Assembly: GCA_963769585.1 (NCBI GenBank)
Contig: CAVYMJ010000006.1
Coordinates: forward strand, 868,001 to 932,000
DNA: 64,000 bases
Reading direction: 5' to 3'
Source: SSC3 sp963769585
GTDB lineage: Bacteria > Actinomycetota > Actinomycetes > Propionibacteriales > Nocardioidaceae
The notes beneath the pieces were generated by a model. That model was given only the letters and a program-made list of their open reading frames with translations. It searched no databases and had not been told where the DNA came from. Below are positions 59,320-64,000 of this stretch, in pieces (within the stretch, counting starts at the first letter, position 1; each line of letters opens with the position of its first letter). A program made the position numbers and the translations under genes.

Positions 59320-59793
59320 GTGGCACACGAAGAGACTCGGGACCGACTCTCCAGCGTCCTGACCGCGCCCCTGCTGGCCCTTGGCCTCGATCTCGAGGCT
59401 GTCGAGATCACCCCGGTCGGCAAGCGCAGACTGCTTCGCGTGGCGGTCGACAAGGACGACGGAGTCAACCTCGACGACATCGCGCAGGCGACCAAGGAAG
59501 TTTCGCGGACTCTCGACGAGTCCGACGTGATGGGCCCCCAGGCGTACACGCTCGAGGTGACCTCGCCAGGCGTCGACCGCCCACTCACCCTGCCGCGCCA
59601 CTGGCGACGCAACCAGTCCCGGCTGGTGAAGCTGACCACCGAGGCAAACGAGACGATCATCGGCCGCGTCAGCGAGGCAGGCGACGACTCGGCCACGCTC
59701 GACGTAAACGGCAAGACCCGCATCATCGCTTACTCCGACGTGGCCAAGGCCCGTGTGCAGGTGGAGTTCAACCGGAAGGGTTCCGAGACCTGA
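59320..59793 (+). CDS. rimP: Ribosome maturation factor RimP
   Basis: A 157-aa 30S assembly factor. LTAPLLALGLDLEAVEITPV, RRLLRVAVDKDDGVNLDDIA, SDVMGPQAYTLEVTSPGVDR PL and the C-terminal SH3-like part (NGKTRIIAYSDVAKARVQVE F) are typical. GTG at 59320 follows GGAAGGAC. A TAGCGT hexamer at 59280 may be its -10. The stop and the nusA ATG overlap by one base (tgATG), so the pair is coupled. Confidence 0.93.
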   Translation: MAHEETRDRLSSVLTAPLLALGLDLEAVEITPVGKRRLLRVAVDKDDGVNLDDIAQATKEVSRTLDESDVMGPQAYTLEVTSPGVDRPLTLPRHWRRNQSRLVKLTTEANETIIGRVSEAGDDSATLDVNGKTRIIAYSDVAKARVQVEFNRKGSET

Positions 59794-60785
59794 TGGACAT
59801 CGATCTGGGACTGCTGCGCACTCTCGAGCGTGAGAAGGAGATCTCGTTCGAGATCCTCGTCGACGCGATCGAGCAGGCACTGCTCGTGGCCTACCACAAG
59901 ACGCCCGATGCCAACCCCAAAGCCCGCGTCACTCTCGACCGCAAGTCCGGTCACGTGACCGTTCTCGCCGCTGAGACCAACGAGGAGGGCGAGACGGTCG
60001 CGGAGTACGAGGACACTCCCGAAGGCTTCGGCCGCATCGCCGCCACCACGGCCAAGCAGATCATCCTGCAGCGGCTTCGCGACGCGGAGGACGACGTGAA
60101 GTTCGGTGAGTTCTCCGGCAAGGAGGGCGACATCGTTTCCGGCATCATCCAGCAGGGGCGTGACCCGCAGGACGTCCTGGTCGACCTGGGTCGCCTCGAG
60201 GCGCTGCTGCCTGCTGCTGAGCGGGTGCCGGGGGAGAGGTATGAGCACGGCATTCGGATCAAGTGCCTGGTGGTGACGGTCCGGCGCGGGATGCGCGGCC
60301 CGCAGGTGATGCTGTCGCGCAGCCACCCGAACCTGGTCAAGAAGCTCTTCGCCCTTGAGGTTCCCGAGATTGCGGACGGCACCGTGGAGATCTGTGCCAT
60401 CGCACGGGAGGCCGGTCACCGCACCAAGATCGCCGTGCGCTCGAACGTCGCCGGCGTGAACGCCAAGGGCTCCTGCATCGGCCCCATGGGCCAGCGGGTC
60501 CGCAACGTCATGAACGAGCTGCACGGCGAGAAGATCGATATCGTCGACTGGTCTGACGACCCGGCCCAGATGGTCGCCCATGCGTTGTCGCCGGCGCGGG
60601 TCAGCAGCGTCGAGGTCGTGGACGCCGAGGCGCGCTCAGCGCGCGTCGTCGTACCGGACTACCAGCTGTCGCTCGCGATCGGCAAGGAGGGTCAGAACGC
60701 CCGCCTCGCTGCCAGGCTCACCGGCTGGCGGATCGACATCCGCTCAGACGAGGCTCCTCCCGTCGCACCGCCCCTCGCCGACTGA
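59793..60785 (+). CDS. nusA: Transcription termination/antitermination factor NusA
   Basis: A 330-aa NusA. N-terminal RNA polymerase-binding domain (MDIDLGLLRTLEREKEISFE, ILVDAIEQALLVAYHK), S1 domain (GDIVSGIIQQGRDPQDVLVD), KH1 with RSNVAGVNAKGSCIGPMGQR and KH2 with LSLAIGKEGQNARLAARLTG. The acidic C-terminal repeats of enteric NusA are absent, as in other actinobacteria. It overlaps rimP by one base. A GC-rich terminator follows, so ylxR-infB has its own promoter. Confidence 0.97.
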   Translation: MDIDLGLLRTLEREKEISFEILVDAIEQALLVAYHKTPDANPKARVTLDRKSGHVTVLAAETNEEGETVAEYEDTPEGFGRIAATTAKQIILQRLRDAEDDVKFGEFSGKEGDIVSGIIQQGRDPQDVLVDLGRLEALLPAAERVPGERYEHGIRIKCLVVTVRRGMRGPQVMLSRSHPNLVKKLFALEVPEIADGTVEICAIAREAGHRTKIAVRSNVAGVNAKGSCIGPMGQRVRNVMNELHGEKIDIVDWSDDPAQMVAHALSPARVSSVEVVDAEARSARVVVPDYQLSLAIGKEGQNARLAARLTGWRIDIRSDEAPPVAPPLAD

Positions 60786-60790
60786 GCTCT

Positions 60791-60813
60791 CCTGGCCGGG
60801 TCGCCCGGCCAGG
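60791..60813 (+). terminator. Terminator after nusA
   Basis: CCTGGCCGGG (60791-60800), loop TCG, CCCGGCCAGG (60804-60813), a perfect ten-pair stem, followed by two short direct repeats of TCGTCCGGCCAGG-like sequence. No T run. Confidence 0.6.
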
Positions 60814-60862
60814 TCGTCCGGCCAGGTCGTCCGGGGAGCAGGGCCGTCGCTCGTCGTGCCGG

Positions 60863-60925
60863 TTAGTCCCACGACGTGTGTGCGTATAGACTGGCCGACG
60901 GCTCGCTCAACCAACCTACGTAGGT
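60863..60925 (+). promoter_or_regulatory. ylxR-infB promoter with 12-bp palindrome
   Basis: TTAGTC (60863-60868), 18-base spacer, TAGACT (60887-60892, within TATAGACT). The predicted start is near 60899. A perfect palindrome ACCTACGTAGGT spans 60914-60925, just downstream of the start and before ylxR, a possible operator. Confidence 0.5.
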
Positions 60926-60935
60926 GCGCTGACCC

Positions 60936-61211
60936 ATGTCCACAAACGTGCCGGGTCCCGTTCGCACCTGCGTCGGATGTCGAGAGCGGGCCGAGAAGCA
61001 CGAGCTTCTGCGAGTCGTCGCCGGCGATGGGGCCCTGGTCCCGGACCCAGTGGGACGGGCATCGGGCCGTGGGGCGCATCTGCACCCCAGGTCGGAGTGC
61101 CTGGAGCTCGCACTCCGCAGGCGAGCCTTCGCCAGAGCCCTCCGGGTCTCAGAGGGGCTCGACTGCGAGGGGCTTCGCGAGTTCGTGCTGAACCAGACAG
61201 ATCGACCATGA
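60936..61211 (+). CDS. ylxR: YlxR family RNA-binding protein
   Basis: A 91-aa protein of the YlxR/RnpM fold. VRTCVGCRERAEKHELLRVV and GRASGRGAHLHPRSECLELA LRRRAFARAL are typical, with a basic face for RNA. Relatives act between nusA and infB and some bind RNase P RNA. ATG at 60936 has only a weak ribosome site. The stop TGA overlaps the ATG of a short ORF (ATGA, 61208-61211). Confidence 0.92.
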   Translation: MSTNVPGPVRTCVGCRERAEKHELLRVVAGDGALVPDPVGRASGRGAHLHPRSECLELALRRRAFARALRVSEGLDCEGLREFVLNQTDRP

Positions 61212-61287
61212 CCGCTCGAGAAGAAGATGGAGCAGCAGCTCATGAGCACTCGATGAGTACTTCCCGATGAGCATGCCCAGTAACTAG
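61208..61287 (+). other. Chain of overlapping micro-ORFs between ylxR and infB
   Basis: ATG at 61208 overlaps the ylxR TGA and opens a 20-codon ORF, MTAREEDGAAAHEHSMSTSR. Within it, ATG 61242 reads MSTR (stop 61254-61256), ATG 61253 reads MSTSR (stop 61268-61270) and ATG 61267 reads MSMPSN (stop 61285-61287). The second and third mini-ORFs begin at ATGA overlaps with preceding stops. The repeated CGATGAG motif makes this a start-stop relay ending 46 bases before infB. Confidence 0.5.
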
Positions 61288-61291
61288 CGGT

Positions 61292-61318
61292 CCGAGCAGC
61301 ACCCCTTGAGGGGCTCGG
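61292..61318 (+). promoter_or_regulatory. Hairpin just before infB
   Basis: CCGAG (61292-61296) pairs with CTCGG (61314-61318) around an inner CCCC/GGGG stem (61302-61305 and 61310-61313, loop TTGA). It abuts the AGGAGGAG ribosome site of infB. Confidence 0.4.
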
Positions 61319-61333
61319 GCCAGGAGGAGAAGC

Positions 61334-64000
61334 GTGGCTAAGACCCGAGTCCACGAGCTCGCTAAAGAGCTCGGCGTCGAGAGCAAGGTTGTTCTCGAGA
61401 AGCTCAAGGAGATGGGCGAGTTCGTCAAGTCGGCATCGTCGACGATCGAGCTCCCCGTCGAGATGAAGTTCAAGAAGCAGTTCGGCGGCGAGCTCGCCGC
61501 TGCAGGTGCCGCGACGGCCAAGAAGGCACCCGCCAAGAAGGCTGCCCAGCCCCCGGCTCCCGAGGCGCCGGCGGCGCCCGCCGAGACCCCGGCTGCACTG
61601 GCTCCCGTCGCTGACGCACCGGCACCGGCTGCCCCGCCGACCCCAGCTGTCGAGTCGCCGTTCGAGGCGACCACCCAGGCGACCACACAGGCGCCTGCCG
61701 ACAGCCCCGTCGCGACCCCGGGCCCCCGCCCGGGTCCACGCACGCCAGCCGAGCCCGGCGAAGCGGAGCCGGAGGCTCCGGCTGCAGAGGCCGACACCTC
61801 CGCCCGTCCGGCCGCCCCCGGACCACGTCCAGGCGCTCCGCGCCCAGGGAACAACCCGTTCGCGCCCAGCCAGGGGATGGGCCGACGCCCGGCACCCGCC
61901 CCGGGCGGTGCGCCCGTCGGTGATCGCCCTCCGCGCCCGCCGTCCGCTCGCGACGGTGGTCCCCCCGGCCGTACCGGTGGTCTGCCCGCCGGTGGTGGCA
62001 GGCCCGGGATGCCGCGCCCCAACCCGGCGATGATGCCCAAGTCTCCTCCGACGTTCGGCGGTGGCCCCGGTGGCCCCGGCGGTCCTGGTGGCCCCGGTGG
62101 CCCCGGCGGTCGCGGCCCCGGCGGACCTGGCGCCCGAGGCGGCTCGGGTGCTCCAGGGCGCGCAGGTGGCCCTCCCGCACGTGGCGGAGCTCCTGGTGGT
62201 CGCCCCGGTGGCGGTGGCTTCGGCGGCGCACCGGCTGGTGCCGGTGGCGCTCCCGGTCGTCCCGGTGGCGGCGCTCCGGGTCGTCCCGGTGGTGGTGGTC
62301 GTCCGGGTGGCCCCGGTGGTCGCGGCACCACCCAGGGCGCCTTTGGCCGCCCCGGCGGTCCCTCGCGTCGTGGACGCAAGTCCAAGCGCCAGCGTCGTCA
62401 AGAGTTCGACAACATGCAGGCCCCGACCATCGGTGGCGTGCGGGTTCGCAAGGGCGACGGTGAGATCGTCCGGCTGGCGCGTGGTGCTTCGCTGACCGAC
62501 TTCGCCGAGAAGATCAACGTCGACCCAGCCGCTCTGGTGCAGATGCTGTTCGGTCTCGGGGAGATGGTCACCGCCACCGAGTCGGTCAACGACGAGGTGC
62601 TGGAGCTGCTCGGCGAGGAGCTCAACTACACAGTGCAGGTCGTGTCCCCGGAGGACGAGGACCGCGAGCTGCTCGAGTCCTTCGACCTCGAGTTCGGCAC
62701 CGACGAGGGTGAAGAGGGCGACCTCACGATCCGTCCGCCGGTCGTGACCGTCATGGGTCACGTCGACCACGGCAAGACCAAGCTCCTCGACGCACTTCGC
62801 AACGCCAACGTGGTCGACAAGGAGGCCGGTGGGATCACCCAGCACATCGGTGCCTACCAGGTCACCACCGATGTCGACGGCAACGAGCGACGGATCACCT
62901 TCATCGACACCCCGGGTCACGAGGCGTTCACCGCCATGCGAGCCCGCGGTGCGCAGGCGACCGACATCGCGATCCTCGTGGTCGCGGCCGACGACGGTGT
63001 GATGCCGCAGACGGTCGAGGCGTTGAACCACGTCAAGGCCGCCGGCGTACCGATCGTGGTCGCGGTCAACAAGATCGACAAGGAGGACGCAGACCCGGTC
63101 AAGGTCCGCGGCCAGCTCACCGAGTACGGCTTGGTTCCCGAGGAGTACGGCGGCGACACGATGTTCGTCGACGTCTCGGCCAAGTCCGAGCTCAACCTCG
63201 ACAAGCTGCTCGAGGCGGTCGTGCTGACTGCGGACGCCTCCCTGGACCTGCGCGCGAACGCGGAGCAGGACGCCCAGGGTCTGGTCGTCGAGGCCCACCT
63301 CGACCGCGGACGTGGCCCGGTCGCGACCATCCTGGTCCAGCGCGGCACGCTGCGCGTCGGGGACTCGATCGTCGCCGGTCCGGCGTACGGGCGGGTTCGG
63401 GCCATGCTCGACGAGCACGGCGACAACATCGAGGAAGCCGACCCGTCGCGCCCCGCGATGGTGCTCGGTCTGACTGCGGTCCCTGGAGCCGGGCAGAACT
63501 TCCTGGTCGTCGAGGACGACCGGATCGCTCGTCAGATCGCCGAGAAGCGCGAGTCGCGTGAACGTGCCGCCATGCAGGCCCAGCGTCGCGTGCGCCGTAC
63601 CCTCGAGGACTTCATGGCCTCCATGGAGAAGGGGGAGAGCCAGGAGCTCAACCTCATCCTCAAGGGCGACGTGTCCGGTTCGGTCGAGGCCCTGGAGGAC
63701 TCGCTGGCCAAGATCGACGTCGGCGAGGAGGTCAACCTGCGGGTCATCGACCGCGGTGTCGGTGCGATCACCGAGACCAACGTCATGCTTGCGGCCGCGT
63801 CCGATGCGATCATCATCGGCTTCAACGTCCGCCCGCAGGGCAAGGCGACCGAGCTGGCCGACAAGGAAGGCGTGGAGATCCGGTACTACTCGGTGATCTA
63901 CCAGGCCATCGAGGAGATCGAGGCAGCCCTGAAGGGGATGCTCAAGCCGGAGTACGAGGAGGTCGCGCTCGGCCAGGCCGAGATCCGCGAGATCTTCCGC
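61334..64000 (+). CDS. infB: Translation initiation factor IF-2 (3' end outside window)
   Basis: 889 codons are visible with no stop. MAKTRVHELAKELGVESKVV LEKL is the N-terminal IF2 domain. A long low-complexity region rich in Ala/Pro then Gly/Pro/Arg follows (about residues 55-350), then the second N-domain RLARGASLTDFAEKINVDPA. The G domain has GHVDHGKT at 475-482, DTPGHEAFTAMRARGAQATD, and NKID near 578; domain II and the start of domain III follow to the window end. GTG at 61334 is preceded by CAGGAGGAG. IF-2 places initiator tRNA on the ribosome. The glycine-rich linker is the most repetitive coding DNA in the window. Confidence 0.97.
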   Translation, partial: MAKTRVHELAKELGVESKVVLEKLKEMGEFVKSASSTIELPVEMKFKKQFGGELAAAGAATAKKAPAKKAAQPPAPEAPAAPAETPAALAPVADAPAPAAPPTPAVESPFEATTQATTQAPADSPVATPGPRPGPRTPAEPGEAEPEAPAAEADTSARPAAPGPRPGAPRPGNNPFAPSQGMGRRPAPAPGGAPVGDRPPRPPSARDGGPPGRTGGLPAGGGRPGMPRPNPAMMPKSPPTFGGGPGGPGGPGGPGGPGGRGPGGPGARGGSGAPGRAGGPPARGGAPGGRPGGGGFGGAPAGAGGAPGRPGGGAPGRPGGGGRPGGPGGRGTTQGAFGRPGGPSRRGRKSKRQRRQEFDNMQAPTIGGVRVRKGDGEIVRLARGASLTDFAEKINVDPAALVQMLFGLGEMVTATESVNDEVLELLGEELNYTVQVVSPEDEDRELLESFDLEFGTDEGEEGDLTIRPPVVTVMGHVDHGKTKLLDALRNANVVDKEAGGITQHIGAYQVTTDVDGNERRITFIDTPGHEAFTAMRARGAQATDIAILVVAADDGVMPQTVEALNHVKAAGVPIVVAVNKIDKEDADPVKVRGQLTEYGLVPEEYGGDTMFVDVSAKSELNLDKLLEAVVLTADASLDLRANAEQDAQGLVVEAHLDRGRGPVATILVQRGTLRVGDSIVAGPAYGRVRAMLDEHGDNIEEADPSRPAMVLGLTAVPGAGQNFLVVEDDRIARQIAEKRESRERAAMQAQRRVRRTLEDFMASMEKGESQELNLILKGDVSGSVEALEDSLAKIDVGEEVNLRVIDRGVGAITETNVMLAAASDAIIIGFNVRPQGKATELADKEGVEIRYYSVIYQAIEEIEAALKGMLKPEYEEVALGQAEIREIFR

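Noticed and set aside
60863..63418. Very long open frame on the minus strand opposite infB
   Set aside because: It mirrors the Gly/Pro-rich GC-heavy codons of infB; the plus frame has full IF-2 motifs and the minus product has no domain, only Gly/Thr/Arg runs.

Overview
The window is about 70% GC and reads as ordinary chromosome of a high-GC Gram-positive bacterium. The best fit is Propionibacteriales, probably Nocardioidaceae (a Nocardioides-like organism). This rests on the gene order rnc-mutM-smc-ftsY-amt-PII-glnD-ffh-rpsP-rimM-trmD-rplS-lepB-rnhB-DUF2469, YraN-ComM-DprA-XerC, rpsB-tsf-pyrH-frr-cdsA-rlmN, dxr-M50-ispG-GNAT-proS and rimP-nusA-ylxR-infB. It also rests on the actinobacterial DUF2469 protein, many GTG/TTG starts and many apparently leaderless genes. 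No rRNA, tRNA, CRISPR array, prophage or insertion sequence was seen.

Layout. 1-5.2 kb: the end of rnc, mutM, small unknown genes, and a minus-strand pair (metallo-beta-lactamase fold plus NTF2-like protein) divergent from a LuxR regulator. 5.3-10.7 kb: smc, a thioesterase, a 55-aa membrane protein and ftsY, followed by an inverted 22-bp repeat array running into a convergent tetR. 11.5-17.5 kb: nitrogen block with two amt-PII pairs and glnD; the second Amt has Glu in place of the first pore His. 17.6-26.9 kb: ffh, an amidohydrolase, a SARP regulator between two 52-aa DUF1059 genes, then the ribosome and tRNA modification genes rpsP-khpA-rimM-trmD (TrmD fused to a GNAT domain)-rplS, lepB and rnhB. 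27-29.3 kb: two TadE/TadG-type pseudopilin genes behind a structured leader. 29.5-34.1 kb: YraN, ComM, DprA, XerC and a secreted M23 peptidase. 34.2-38.6 kb: rpsB-tsf-pyrH-frr-cdsA, with an apparent leaderless upstream ORF before rpsB and a 21-codon ORF overlapping pyrH. 38.7-48.8 kb: FAD oxidoreductase, rlmN, a minus-strand RIO-LOG-phosphoesterase-cupin run, an acyl-CoA synthetase and a saccharopine-dehydrogenase-like protein. 49.1-56.6 kb: dxr, M50 protease, ispG, GNAT, DoxX-like, proS and a HAD phosphatase. 56.7-59.2 kb: M43 metalloprotease, a 13-bp minisatellite, a frameshifted ferritin-like gene and two lipoproteins. 59.3-64 kb: rimP-nusA, then ylxR and infB, the last cut by the window end.

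The dominant theme is translation and protein export: S16, L19, S2, EF-Ts, RRF, IF-2, ProRS, SRP and its receptor, signal peptidase, and RNA maturation and modification factors. Nitrogen sensing, isoprenoid precursor synthesis (dxr and ispG flanking a site-2 protease) and a natural-transformation-like DNA processing block add to this.

The observations most worth following are the His-to-Glu Amt paralogue, the TrmD-GNAT fusion, the DUF1059-SARP-DUF1059 trio, two repeat arrays with a shared core placed between convergent genes, and short ORFs coupled to rpsB, pyrH and infB. A further pattern is a -10 hexamer placed exactly 6 nt before the start codon of at least eleven genes. No single locus clearly announces a new defence or biosynthetic system.
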